From the NCBI GenBank assembly GCA_030762895.1, contig CM061068.1, forward strand, positions 39,418,783 to 39,482,782: a stretch of DNA of 64,000 bases, written 5' to 3'. Shown in pieces: positions 23,201 to 32,700 of the stretch. Numbering within the stretch: position 1 is the stretch's first letter; every line of letters begins with the position of its first letter. The notes under the pieces were generated by a model. It was not told the origin of the DNA. It did not search any database and saw nothing but the letters and a program-made list of their open reading frames with translations. A program made the translations under genes and the position numbers. This DNA is from Sophora flavescens. Its lineage: Eukaryota > Streptophyta > Magnoliopsida > Fabales > Fabaceae.

Positions 23201-26200
23201 TTTCTTGGTTATTCCACCTCACATAAGGGATATAAATGTCTGTCCAAAGATGGGAGGTTGTACATCTCTAAGGATGTTCAATTTGATGAACTGAAGTTTC
23301 CCTTTGCTGCCAAGTCAGCACCTGTATCACTTGATCCTTCCTTTCTTTCCTCTTCTGGTGGCAGCCCTATGCCTCTCAATGTTGTGTCTCATCACTCTGT
23401 TTCCACCACTCTTCATCAGTCCAGCCCTTCCTTCTCTAATCAAAGCTCACAACCAGCACCTGATCTAAGTTATAGTCCTCATCCTCCTTCACATTCTAGC
23501 CCCTTGTCATCTGTGTCTCCTCTCCTTCCCTCACTTCACTCAGGCTTAACACCCCTTTATGAGTCTCAATTGTCAAATTCAGCCTCATCCAGTTCCACTG
23601 ATTCACAGGTTCAGCCCACTAACATTCACCCTATGGCTACTAGGTCTAAAACTAGACAGCTTGCTTCCCAACCCAGTGCCTTGTTAACACATGCAGAACC
23701 CTCATCTCCTAAGCAAGCCTTAGCCTTACCACAGTGGCAGCAAGCTATGCAGTGTGAATTTGATGCCTTGCTGGCCAATGGCACTTGGACTCTTGTGGAT
23801 TTACCACCTGGGAAGCAATCTATAGGGTGCAAATGGGTGTTTAGAGTCAAGGAGAACCCGGATGGGTCTGTTAATAAATTTAAGGCTCGCTTAGTTGCCA
23901 AGGGGTTTCATCAAAAGCTTGGAAGGGACTATAATGAAACCTTTTCTCCAGTTGTAAAACCTGTCACAATTCGCATCATACTCACTCTTGCTGTCACTTA
24001 TAATTGGCCTATAAAACAGCTGGATATCAATAATGCCTTTTTAAATGGGATCCTAGAAGAAGAAGTCTACATGGACCAACCCTATGGCTTTGTAAGTGAT
24101 AAACCTGCTCAAGTTTGTCGTCTAAACAAAGCCATCTATGGTTTAAAACAAGCCCCGAGGGCATGGTTTGAGCGTCTGACTAAAACTCTACTGCAGTTTG
24201 GTTTTCAACCCAGTAGATGTGATCCCTCTCTATTCATTCACACTAGAGATGGTCACAATACTTATGTGTTGGTTTATGTTGATGACATTATTATTACTGG
24301 TTCTTCATCTCACCGAATTTCAGCTCTTATTAGCAAGTTAAATGTAGCCTTTGCCCTCAAACAAATGGGTGATTTGGACTATTTTCTTGGCATTGAAATT
24401 AAAAGGTTGCCTTCTGGTGCTCTCTTGTTGTCACAGTCCAAATACATTACAGATCTCCTCTCCAAGGCCAATATGGCAGCAGCAAAGAGTCTTCCAACTC
24501 CTATGGTTAGTAATTGCAAACTCACAAAGTATGGAGGCAATTACATGGATAATCCTACCCTTTACAGGTCAGTTGTAGGTGCATTGCAGTATGCAACCAT
24601 AACTAGACCTGAGATATGTTATAGTGTAGGCAAAGTGTGCCAATTTTTGGCAGAACCACTGGAAGAACATTGGAAAGCTGTAAAAAGGATCCTAAGGTAC
24701 CTTCAAGGTACTGTGTCATATGGTCTACTTCTCAAACCAGCTGCAGCAAACAAACCTTTCTCTCTACAAGCCTTCAGTGATGTAGATTGGGGAGCAGATC
24801 TTGATGATAGAAGATCTGTCTCTGGATCTTGTGTGTATTTTGGCCCGAATTTAGTTTCATGGTGGTCAAGAAAACAAACACTGGTTGCAAGGTCCAGTAC
24901 TGAGGCAGAATACAGAAGTTTGGCAGCTACAACTTCAGAAGTTGTTTGGGTTCAATCACTTCTTAAAGAGCTGCAAGTTGCAACTGAAATTCCAGTGATC
25001 TATTGTGACAACTTGTCAACAGTTTCTCTGTCTCGCAATCCAGTCTTGCATTCCAGAACAAAACACATGGAGCTAGACTTATTTTTTGTGAGAGAAAGGG
25101 TTCTAAACAAGTCTCTCCAAGTGTGCCACCTTCCAGGAACTGAGCAAGTTGCTGATGTGCTCACAAAACCCCTCAGTCAAACCAGATTTGAGAAACTAAG
25201 ACAGCATCTCTGTGTAGCAGATAAGTTCTCTGAAGTTCAGCTTGCAAAGGGTGTGTTAGAGAATTCTGTAAAACCAACACCCTCCAATTATAAGGGGGTG
25301 TATTAGGTTGTATTGTTAGACTGCTGTAGCAGATCAGCACCTTGCTGAATCAGCTACAGTAAGCAGTTACAATAAAGTGTTTCTAGAACACTCTATGCCC
25401 TAGTATAAATACAAAAAATGTAACTGCCTCTTCTTTAAGAAATCAGAATTTTCACTTTCTGAAATAACATTCTCTTCGCTACTCTCTTCTCTGTTATAGT
25501 TAGGTTTCTAACAAATATTATCCCTTTTCTAGTATTTCGGAAACTTGGGTACTTCCTTTTGATCTCCTGTTTTGATATATGGGTTAGGGTACCCTACCCC
25601 TAGTACCCTTTTATTAATATACCTTAGCTTATAAAAAAAAAAATTCCAATATTCTATTCATTCATTTTGATAGTCCTATTAGTGGAGCATGCTTAAGATC
25701 ATTGATTGGTATCTGTAAGCACCCAATTATTATGACTTCAAACATAAACCAGAATGCAGAACTGCAATGTTTTTAAAATAACAAAAGGCACTGCAATATA
25801 AATGAAAGAATGCTGACCTGTCATTCTTTGCGTAAACAGCCAGCATCATGCAGTAGCACATGACACTGGGCAGTATTCCAGAAGCTTTAATTTCTTCGAA
25901 GTGCTCCTCACTCTCATCAACAAGACCTGCAGAGCAGTATACACTTAAAACTGCTTCAAGTGTCAGCTCATTAGGATCACAGTTTTCCTTTTCCATCTCA
26001 ACATAAGCTTTAACAGCCTCTTCGTACTGACCTCCTTGCCTAAAAGCTCCAACCATACCATTGAACGAATGCACGTTCCGTGATAAACCAGACTCAACCA
26101 TCCTCGATAAAATTGCTTCTGCTTCCTTGTACAATCCCCCCCTTGCAAATGCATGGATGAGAGAAGTGTAGGTCTCGACAGTTGGGTTGCTTCCCACTTC

Positions 26201-27646
26201 ATTCATGGTGTTAAATGCAACCAGAGCCTCTTCATACAGTGCAGCCTGCCCATATGCTTCGATGACCCCAGTGTAAGCCTTGGAGCTTGGCACTATTCCT
26301 TTTTCATTCATATGAAGTAGAATTTTCTTGGCATCTCCGTAGAGCCCTCCCTTCCCGCAAGCAAATATCAAACCCTCATAAGTCTCCATGTTTGGCTCAA
26401 TATTCTCCTCCACCATATCGTGAAACAAAGTGACTACCTCCTTAAAATATCCACCCTCCCCAAAGACTTGTATGAGAATGTTATAAGTACCAGCATCAGG
26501 GTCAGTGTTGCTCACCTTCATTTCAAGAAAAAGATCACGAACATCGTCATACCTCCCATGCTTTCCATACAAATTCAACAGAATACTATATGTTGCCGCA
26601 TTCGGCACACACCCCGCTGCCTGCATTTGCCGAAATACATCCATTGACTCTTTGATGGACCCCAACTCCGCATAAGCCTCTAATAGCACATTATAAGAGG
26701 TAATATCTGGCAAATTACCCTCTGACTCCATTTCCCTAAGAAGCTCCGAAACCTTGTAAAGTTTATTCAACTTACCAAATGTCTCCACAAGATAACTGTA
26801 AGTCATTACATCAGGTACTGTCCCACCTTCATTCATGGTTCTAAACACCATTTCAGCTTCATCACCTAATCCCCTATGAGCACAAGCACTAAGCAATGTA
26901 TTATAAGTAATAACATCTGGTTGTATCCCTTCATGCCTCATTTCAGCAAACAAACCCAATAACCCTTCCCAATCCAAACCACCCCTAGCACAAGCATTTA
27001 TCACAGTATTATAAGTCAATATACTCGGCGAAACCCTCTCCTGCTTCATTCTATCAAGTAGCTCAAGGGAAGTCTCATACTGACCGTTTCTGCCATAGGC
27101 GTTGATCACGGAGGTGTATGCAAAGATGCTGCGCGGCACTCCCTGACTCGGCATTTCGTCGAACACCTCGCGGCACTTATCGAGCAGTCCTTCTCTGCCT
27201 AACAGGGTGATCATGATGGTGTAGATGTGTTCGTTCGGCTTGCACCATATCTGGCGCTGCATGTACTTGAAGAGACGCAACGATCGCTGCCAGTCGCCGC
27301 GTTGCGCGAACTCCTTGAAGACGACGGCGAAGTCGTTGAGGGAGAGCTTGTTCTTGAAGGAATCGAGGCACCGAGCGATGCTACCCCTCGGGGGGAGGCT
27401 ACTGAGCTTGTTGATTAGGGTTTCGACATCGTAGCTGTACTTTCCTTTCTCTACGGTCACCGAGGGGTTACCGAGGACGAGTTCGCGGGATTTGGCGCGG
27501 ACTTCGAAACGGAATCTCCGGCGGAGGAGGAGTTGTTGGCGGAGGTTAAGGTTGTTGTTGGTGGTGGTGGTGGTGGTGGTGGGGTATAGGAGCGTGGCGG
27601 GAAAAAGGGAAGGATTGGGTAGGGAAAGAGAGGGTGAAAGGGTCAT
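17235..27646 (-). CDS. PTAC2: PTAC2, chloroplast PPR-SMR protein of the PEP complex, 4 exons
   Basis: pTAC2 is a plastid-nucleoid protein needed for transcription by the plastid-encoded RNA polymerase (family knowledge). Exons on the minus strand are 27646-25818, 18737-18423, 17969-17862 and 17571-17235. All borders are GT-AG and the frame closes to 862 codons, the length I recall for Arabidopsis pTAC2. I chose the ATG at 27644-27646 because the upstream in-frame TTG is not a plant start. Residues 1 to about 50 are a Ser/Thr/Arg-rich transit-peptide-like leader. About 14 P-type PPR repeats run from about 110 to 680, with repeated (D/S)xxTYNxL(I/L) cores. The SMR-like end starts at SVDVH (710-714), and VRGR follows at about 751-754. 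Intron 1 is 7080 bp because it holds a Copia element, a solo LTR and a SINE-like remnant. Coding exons are undamaged, so the gene is probably functional. Confidence 0.95.
19095..19245 (-). repeat. tRNA-derived SINE-like remnant in PTAC2 intron 1
   Basis: On the minus strand GCCTTAGCTCAAGTGGCA (A-box, about 19214-19231) is followed by AGGATCGAATCCTAGCC (B-box, about 19171-19187). Both boxes are close to the tRNA consensus, better than in the 8.7-9.2 kb remnants. No full cloverleaf forms, so it is not a tRNA gene. Confidence 0.5.
19647..19930. repeat. Probable solo LTR in PTAC2 intron 1
   Basis: This 284-bp segment starts TGTTAGAATATCTGAAATAT and ends CTCTAATTCAACA, with complementary TGTT...AACA ends. 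Flanks are ATTAT (19642-19646) and ATTAC (19931-19935), a 5-bp duplication with one mismatch. The short length fits a Copia-type LTR left after LTR-LTR recombination. It does not match the 213-bp LTRs of the neighbouring Copia element. Confidence 0.5.
20384..20596 (+). repeat. Copia A 5' LTR
   Basis: 213 bp, starting TATTAGGTTG and ending GTTTCTAACA. The start is TA rather than the usual TG, in both LTRs. A TATA box (TATAAATA, 20487-20494) lies mid-LTR, which places the transcription start about 25-30 bases further on. Confidence 0.93.
20487..20494 (+). promoter_or_regulatory. TATA box of Copia A LTR
   Basis: TATAAATA preceded by CCCTAG. The matching site in the 3' LTR is at 25404-25411, on the strand opposite to PTAC2 transcription. 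Confidence 0.6.
20597..20609 (+). other. Copia A primer-binding site
   Basis: TGGTATCCAGAGC directly follows the 5' LTR. It matches the initiator-Met tRNA-type site TGGTATCAGAGC except for one extra C, which may weaken priming. Confidence 0.8.
20625..21752 (+). CDS. Copia A Gag (capsid/nucleocapsid)
   Basis: 375 aa from the ATG at 20625, which sits in a good CCATGGC context. An upstream in-frame TTG at 20610 was rejected. The order is a proline-rich N-terminal tract, a UBN2-type retrotransposon gag domain (about residues 30-230), a serine run, an RG-rich nucleic-acid-binding tract (about 270-310) and a CX2CX4HX4C zinc knuckle (CQICHRNGHEAPNC). Gag coats the element RNA and assembles particles. 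It ends at TGA, and the protease frame continues in the -1 frame, whereas Copia elements normally have one Gag-Pol frame. Confidence 0.9.
   Translation: MASAPLNGNDSPSPPPPPPPAAPSTAPNLSSVITTKLIDKNFLHWKQIVEAVIRANRLERFVACPRIPPRYLTDADRLSDTLNPEFQAWEAQDQHLFIWLLNSVSDSIHARVVGCTHAWELWDELHSYFNSQTKARSMQLRSELRHMVKGDRTISEYMLRIKALIDALASIGNPVTFHEHIDAILEGLPEEYHILFPTIESRVEPYSVAELESLLLSHESRLERSKSKQAQDAFSVNLTQSASQPPTSNQVSSSSSSSSFPHFQQQFQSSNSNFGSGFRGGRGGRFGYRGRGRGRGRGSRYGNRGGSNLSCQICHRNGHEAPNCWYRYDTNYTDGRGFQFQPPNGNFGNQSQPGFVAPSGSRQSSQLKHATLSRF
21749..22750 (+). pseudogene. Copia A protease and N-terminal integrase, frameshifted
   Basis: The protease motif WYLDSGATHHV appears in one frame (about 21944-21976). The continuation MGNGLGLQIASIGS is in another frame from 22038. 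A stop follows at 22314-22316 and the integrase zinc-binding region is scrambled over 22317-22640. The first integrase aspartate (LDLWGPAP) lies near 22640-22663, and the next segment is in yet another frame from 22680. At least four frame changes occur in 1 kb, so no functional protease-integrase can be made from this copy. Confidence 0.85.
22751..25306 (+). CDS. Copia A integrase core, reverse transcriptase and RNase H (5'-truncated frame)
   Basis: An open frame of about 850 codons with no natural start of its own, because it is the tail of the broken Gag-Pol. Integrase residues: D in QTDWGGEF and E in HHQNGVVERK. Reverse transcriptase: WVFRVKENPDG, then LDINNAFLNG and the catalytic YVDD (near 24278-24289). 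RNase H: SDVDWGADLDDR and SSTEAEYRSL, then DVLTKPL at the end. The stop codon overlaps the first bases of the 3' LTR. The frame is intact, in contrast to the kilobase before it. Confidence 0.9.
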   Translation, partial: ETLIVFKQFRELIKVQFQSNIMAVQTDWGGEFRPFTKFLSDLGIVHRVICPHTHHQNGVVERKHRHIVETGLTLLAQASLPTKFWDHAFSTAVYLINRLPTPLLKNQSPYSMLFKTEPDYHFLRVFGCACYPCLRPYNKNKLEYCSCECTFLGYSTSHKGYKCLSKDGRLYISKDVQFDELKFPFAAKSAPVSLDPSFLSSSGGSPMPLNVVSHHSVSTTLHQSSPSFSNQSSQPAPDLSYSPHPPSHSSPLSSVSPLLPSLHSGLTPLYESQLSNSASSSSTDSQVQPTNIHPMATRSKTRQLASQPSALLTHAEPSSPKQALALPQWQQAMQCEFDALLANGTWTLVDLPPGKQSIGCKWVFRVKENPDGSVNKFKARLVAKGFHQKLGRDYNETFSPVVKPVTIRIILTLAVTYNWPIKQLDINNAFLNGILEEEVYMDQPYGFVSDKPAQVCRLNKAIYGLKQAPRAWFERLTKTLLQFGFQPSRCDPSLFIHTRDGHNTYVLVYVDDIIITGSSSHRISALISKLNVAFALKQMGDLDYFLGIEIKRLPSGALLLSQSKYITDLLSKANMAAAKSLPTPMVSNCKLTKYGGNYMDNPTLYRSVVGALQYATITRPEICYSVGKVCQFLAEPLEEHWKAVKRILRYLQGTVSYGLLLKPAAANKPFSLQAFSDVDWGADLDDRRSVSGSCVYFGPNLVSWWSRKQTLVARSSTEAEYRSLAATTSEVVWVQSLLKELQVATEIPVIYCDNLSTVSLSRNPVLHSRTKHMELDLFFVRERVLNKSLQVCHLPGTEQVADVLTKPLSQTRFEKLRQHLCVADKFSEVQLAKGVLENSVKPTPSNYKGVY
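25301..25513 (+). repeat. Copia A 3' LTR with preceding polypurine tract
   Basis: 213 bp, with no difference from the 5' LTR found by eye. The polypurine tract AAGGGGG (25292-25298) lies two bases before it, and the 5-bp duplication AATAT follows at 25514-25518. Confidence 0.93.
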
Positions 27647-28390
27647 TTTCTGCAACGTTCAGAAATTGAGAAAAGGATAACGCGATAACATTGATTTCGT
27701 TGGACTTTGGATACGGATTCAGATTGGCACAGTAGGGGAATAAATTGAGAAACTAATTGTAATTCGCTGTGTTTTGTTGTTAAGTTTGTGAGTGCAAATA
27801 GATAGGGAGGAGGAGCTGGAAGAAGAAAAGCTAGTAAGCTTTCAAAGACTTCAGAAAAAGGCCACGTCGCGTTCTTCCTTGTGGATAACGGCCACGGAAA
27901 GGCAATAAAAAAATGGAAAATAAAATGAGAAGGAGTGATCGGGTTATTTGACCCGGTTTGTAAAACGGGTTTACGGGCCACGATGAATGTGGAAATGGGA
28001 TTCTTTTCATCCGGGTCTGGTCCTCCGGGTGTCACTGGCGGTAACGGATTTTTGAACATTTGATCTCGCGGGAGAAAGAAATATCAAGCCGTATGCGCTT
28101 GAGTAAAGAAGGCAAAATTTGCTTATGAAGTGGTCACGCACGACTCATTTGGGTGTTGAAATGTGGGAAGAAAAGGAAAAGCGATTCGTGAATGTAAAGT
28201 GTAAGCCCTAACATTGTGGCTGATATTCGAAAGTGGATTCGAAAATCATGACACGTCTGTTTGAATTTAAGTTGACCTTATGTAAACATGAAAATACCAA
28301 AGTAAAGCTTTCACATTGAGTCAGAAAAATTTACACTCTTATCATTGCAAACGTGAGTTCAGGGTGAAACAGAAATCCAAACATTTTGGT
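27647..28390 (-). promoter_or_regulatory. PTAC2 upstream/promoter region
   Basis: About 745 bases separate the PTAC2 start codon from the edge of a Gypsy LTR. The minus-strand 5' UTR and promoter must lie here. A 138-codon minus-strand frame spans 27643-28059 and overlaps the start codon. It has no domain, and I regard it as chance or a long upstream frame. No clear TATA box was assigned, which is common for plastid-protein genes. Confidence 0.6.
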
Positions 28391-29390
28391 GTTAACGTTG
28401 ATTTTTTGGTTCTAGACCAAAATTTTTCGTGACAAATAATTGAATATCAAACGAGTGTGGGACTTATGGGTTATGCGGTAATCTCGTCAAAAATAGGTAT
28501 GAACTGTCTGTCAAGTATGAATTTGACAAGTTAGTCAAATCTAGTAATATACTGACAATGATTTGATGTTGTGACAAGTATATAAGTTTGAAAAATGGTA
28601 TACAAATTATTGTCAATAATGAAACTTGACAATGAAACTGCTTGTATTTGAAAAGGTAAATTTGAAATTTACAAGGAAAAAATAGTTGCTACGTAGAAAA
28701 TAACTTCTTGATTAAACTAAGTTTACAATGAAAAAGAAACACAAGTTTAAAAAAGAAAGTTAAGTAAAGTAGGATCTAAGTGATACAACTTTCAAGAAGT
28801 AAATGAATTTAAAAGAAGAACATAAAAGAAGTGCTAGAAATAAGAAAGAATAAATGAAGAGCTTGAATAAAAAAGATGAAAATGGCATTGAATTTTGCCA
28901 TAGGATTGAAATAAGAAGGATGGAAGGAATACTTGAATGTAATCCATCAATCTGTTATATGATCGAGATATGTAGGATGTGTATCAAGTAACCGACCTTT
29001 ATTACATTGTGATTACTAGTATTTATAGACAAATAAAATAACTCCCTAGAAGTAACCCCCTATCTAAATGACCCCACATGTCTTTGGCAGTTCTCTTAGG
29101 TTTTACACTTAAACTGTTTTATCAAACAATCCCACTAACTGCTCAATGTTTTGAACCGCCCCGCGTCAATTTATTTATCTTCGATGGTTTGAACTGTTCG
29201 ACAACTTGTATTGGCAACTTTCGTCGGATTGGGGACTTTACCGATTTCTTCACTTTTCTTTTCTCGACAATTCTCCCTTCGGGTAAGTCGTCCCTTGTTA
29301 CTTTGTCGGGGACTTGATTGTCGAATCTTTTCCTCTGTCGAACTATATTTTCTTGTCAAACCAAATAATTTCAACACTTAGAAAATTTCA
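28391..29390 (-). repeat. 3' LTR of the Gypsy element
   Basis: The outer edge is placed near the TGTTAACG at 28391 (28361 is an alternative). The inner edge is TGTTGAAATT (29377) or TGAAATTTTC (29390), the latter preceded on the minus strand by a GAGGAGAAAAT polypurine tract. A minus-strand TATA box CTATAAAT lies at 29021-29028, oriented toward PTAC2. Because the 5' LTR is missing, boundaries cannot be confirmed by comparison. Confidence 0.6.
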
Positions 29391-29750
29391 ATTTTCTCCT
29401 CAATCCCTTCGTCAGCTTGTCGAGAATAACAGATGCCCCTCAAGTTTTGCTTTTCAACGGCTTTGTCCGAAAGAATAGCAATAATTTGAATTTCTAAATC
29501 CTTAACAGATTTTTAATTCTGGGTTTAACTCTGGTAATCAAATCTTATCAGCTTAATCATATCCCTACTTAATAGGGATAATCATAACGTTTTATCTGTC
29601 TTAGAAATCGAACCACCGACTCCTACTTTCTTTAAATTTCCATCACATCACCGCTCAGTCTTCTTCTTCCTCTACTCGCTTTCTTTCTTTGCGATTTTTT
29701 TTTTTCCTTTCACAAAGCTGTTTTATTCTTCACCATTTTGCTTAGTGCTC
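29391..29750 (+). promoter_or_regulatory. Leader/promoter side of the antisense plant-mobile-domain gene
   Basis: AT-rich then CT-rich (TCTTCTTCTTCCTCT) text just before the ATG, as in many plant 5' UTRs. On the other strand it lies between the Gypsy pol region and the 3' LTR. No certain TATA box. Confidence 0.4.
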
Positions 29751-32700
29751 ATGGCGACTTCTTCCAAAACTTCTGCTTCAGCACCTTAATCCTCGGTGGC
29801 TGCTCCTAGGGCGGTGGTTTAGGATCCACTTTTGGATAAATCAGAGCTATGGCAGAGATCTAAGGTAATTTATCCTGTTCATGACTCTTCCATTTCTCTG
29901 AACCCACCCGCTGTGTTCTTGGGTCCCCTCATTGCCCAGAACGAAATTCCTGATAATTTGCGAGGTTCTTTTCCTTCCAATAACCCTGATGAAGCTATCT
30001 TAGCCTCTTTACCTTGACTTCTTATTCGTGCTTTCAAAAAGGGCGATAGGATTTTTAGGATGCCCCCTGCTACCAGATTTGATGCCTACGTTGGTTGGCT
30101 TGACCGTATCCAAGCCCAGAAACGTGAGGTATGGAAAGAAGTTGGAATCTTTGAATTTATCCAACTTTCTCGTCACCTTAAACTGGTAGACTTTCCTTTA
30201 ATTGGGGCATCAGCCTTTTTTTGGAATAAAACTACCAACAATTTCCATTTCCCATATGGAATGATGGGCCCGACCCTTTTTGACATGTCAGCCATTACAT
30301 GACTTTGTCTGGATGGCCCTTCCATGCATACTCGTGTCGAGGTTAAGAGACAAATTGATGTCTATGCCCCGAGGTGTTCTTTTTCTAAATATGTCACAGA
30401 TTTCAAAGGTAAAGAAAACGAACCGGTGACATATACTAAGCATGTAGCCTTTTTATTCATTTGGCTATGTGCTTATGTCTTTTGTAGTAAATCTGCCACT
30501 TTGATTGCAGCTTATGTTCCTCTTGCCAACCTTCTTGCTACTGGCAAGAGGACAGCCCTAGGCCAATGTGTTCTGGCCAATCTTTACGATAGCATGAGTA
30601 TGTTGGTTCACACTGTTAGATTAAAAAAGAAAACTAACATAGGAGGTCCTTTTTGGCTTCTCCAATTGTGGCTTCATGCCATGTTAGAGCGTCGCCTTTC
30701 TTACAAGGCTCCTGCAAAATTGTCAATAGACACTTATGGTTCATATCTTTGCTATGTTTCTGCTGAATCTTTGTCGAAAGATGAAACTGTCAATTTCAAA
30801 TTTCATTTCAAAATTTTACATTCTCTTTCGTCGACTTCTTCAAAAATCAATTTCACCCCTTTTGTTGACCGAAAATATGGTCCAGAGTGGTTTACTAGGC
30901 TGAGTACTACTGTGTCTAAATCCAATGAATCAATTTGGGCCAATTTTCTCTGTCAAAGAATCATTTTTGTCGATGGTCCTGGTTTTAAAACCCATCAAAT
31001 GTATCTTCATTTACCCAATACCACTGCCTGTCAGCTTGGTTTCTGTCAATCTATCCCTGCTCCTTACTCATTAGACCCGGATGAGCACTTCATTGATGCC
31101 AATGTCCCAATATACGAAGACATCGTGGCCATCCGTGACAAAGATAAAGCTCGCCGGGCCTCTTTACAACTTGTCCCATTTTCTACTTTTCACGGAGCAA
31201 CTCAAAGTTTTCTTGACTGATGAGATGATTATTACCCTGATTATCATCCAAGTCTAAAAGTCTGCTTGAGTCGCATTACAGATGCTGCCGGTAATGGTGA
31301 TGATTATTCTGTGCAGGAACAAGACCCCGCATCAAAAACTCAAGGTGAACTTCGGAAAGAAATCCAAGCCTTTGAGAAATTTTACAAAATCAAGTGGAAT
31401 CCCATGAGACCACATGATATGGTTTGTCATGCCAGCAGTATTTTAGCTAATACCAAAAGGACGCATGATAATAAGGAATCCGAAAGAGTTGCCAAATATT
31501 GGAAAATTCCAAATATGACCAAAGAATATTTTGATAGTTTAAAAGCTCATTTTCCTGATCCTGTGCCTATTCCTTGTGCTCCTTTTGGTATAGCTGATTC
31601 ACACCCATGGAAGCCAACGAAGGGAGGTAACTTCATTTTTCTAGAGAGCGTAAGTGCTTACGTTGATCATTTTGAAAAACCAAATCCGGTTACCTTCGAT
31701 CATCGGTTTCTTCAACCAAATGACGACCTTTTATACCTTTCTTGCATGTTAACTTACAACCCAGGTACTTATTTGTCAAGTACGTATAAAGGTTCCTTCT
31801 CTTGTTCACTGACGATCCATTTATTCATGTTTTCCTTGATAGTTACTCCTCTTGACAAACCTCTTCCTGGCAAATCTAAATCCGTCATATCAGCAGGAGA
31901 GATGTTTGAAGATGATATGGATGAGGAGGAAGATTTGATCCCTGCGAAGACCAAGCCTACCAAGAAAGGATCGAAAGCTCCCGTGTCTAAGACAAAAATA
32001 GGGACAAGAAAAAGAAAATAAAATACTCTAGTCTCTGATTTACTTTCCAAGAAATCAAGATCTGTCAATAGTTCTTCTATCTCAGCAGATTCTGATGCTG
32101 CCAAGACCTCATCCAAACCAAAAGACGCCATTGCTGGTTCATCCAACAATTCTCCTTCCGATCAATCCAAGGTAAAGCTTCAATCCTTATGACCGGTTTT
32201 TCGGATTAAAATAGATTTATCCATAATCTCTAAATTTCTTTTCCATTTTGACAGAAAAAGAAAACTGTCCATCCTACAGCTAAAGCACATGAAGCAGACG
32301 TGGATGTTGATTTGGTGTCTTCGGACTCCAATATGGTATACTTTTCATCAACCTATCATTCTCCATATATATTACATTCGTGTCTCACGCTGTCCCTTTA
32401 ATTAGGAAATAACTTCCCGAGGTGAGGACTCAATGATCATCCGGGAAATTGTCAGCAGAACTGTTCAACCGACAAATCCTCCTTTACAGGTTGAAGAAAA
32501 TTTAGAGCAGTTGGATCCTGAGGGTGATGTTCTGACAACAAATTCTTCAGACCCTAAATTCACTCAGGAACTGCCCACACACACACACCTCTCAACAATC
32601 TGAACCGACTCTTCAAACTCTAACTTCTACGGCTAACGAGCCAGCTGAAATTGATGTCATGATTGAGATTCCAGATGAAGATATTGATATGGAGGCCTTA

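Larger units (their letters stand above)
20384..25513 (+). mobile_element. Ty1/Copia element A, structurally complete, coding-defective
   Basis: This 5130-bp element sits in PTAC2 intron 1, antisense to the gene. It has two 213-bp LTRs that look identical by eye, a Met-type primer-binding site, gag, pol and a polypurine tract. A perfect 5-bp duplication AATAT lies at 20379-20383 and 25514-25518. Domain order PR-IN-RT-RNaseH marks it as Copia, and the UBN2-type gag and RT text suggest the Ale/Retrofit lineage (inference). Identical LTRs mean a very recent insertion, yet the PR to IN region has several frameshifts. It was therefore probably mobilised by proteins supplied in trans, unless those indels are sequencing errors. 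Confidence 0.93.

Noticed and set aside
27647..27655. TTG three codons upstream as PTAC2 start
   Set aside because: Plant nuclear genes start at ATG. The ATG at 27644-27646 gives the expected 862-aa length.
27643..28059. 138-codon minus-strand frame overlapping the PTAC2 start
   Set aside because: No domain. It lies in the PTAC2 5' region in another frame and is most likely chance or an untranslated upstream frame.
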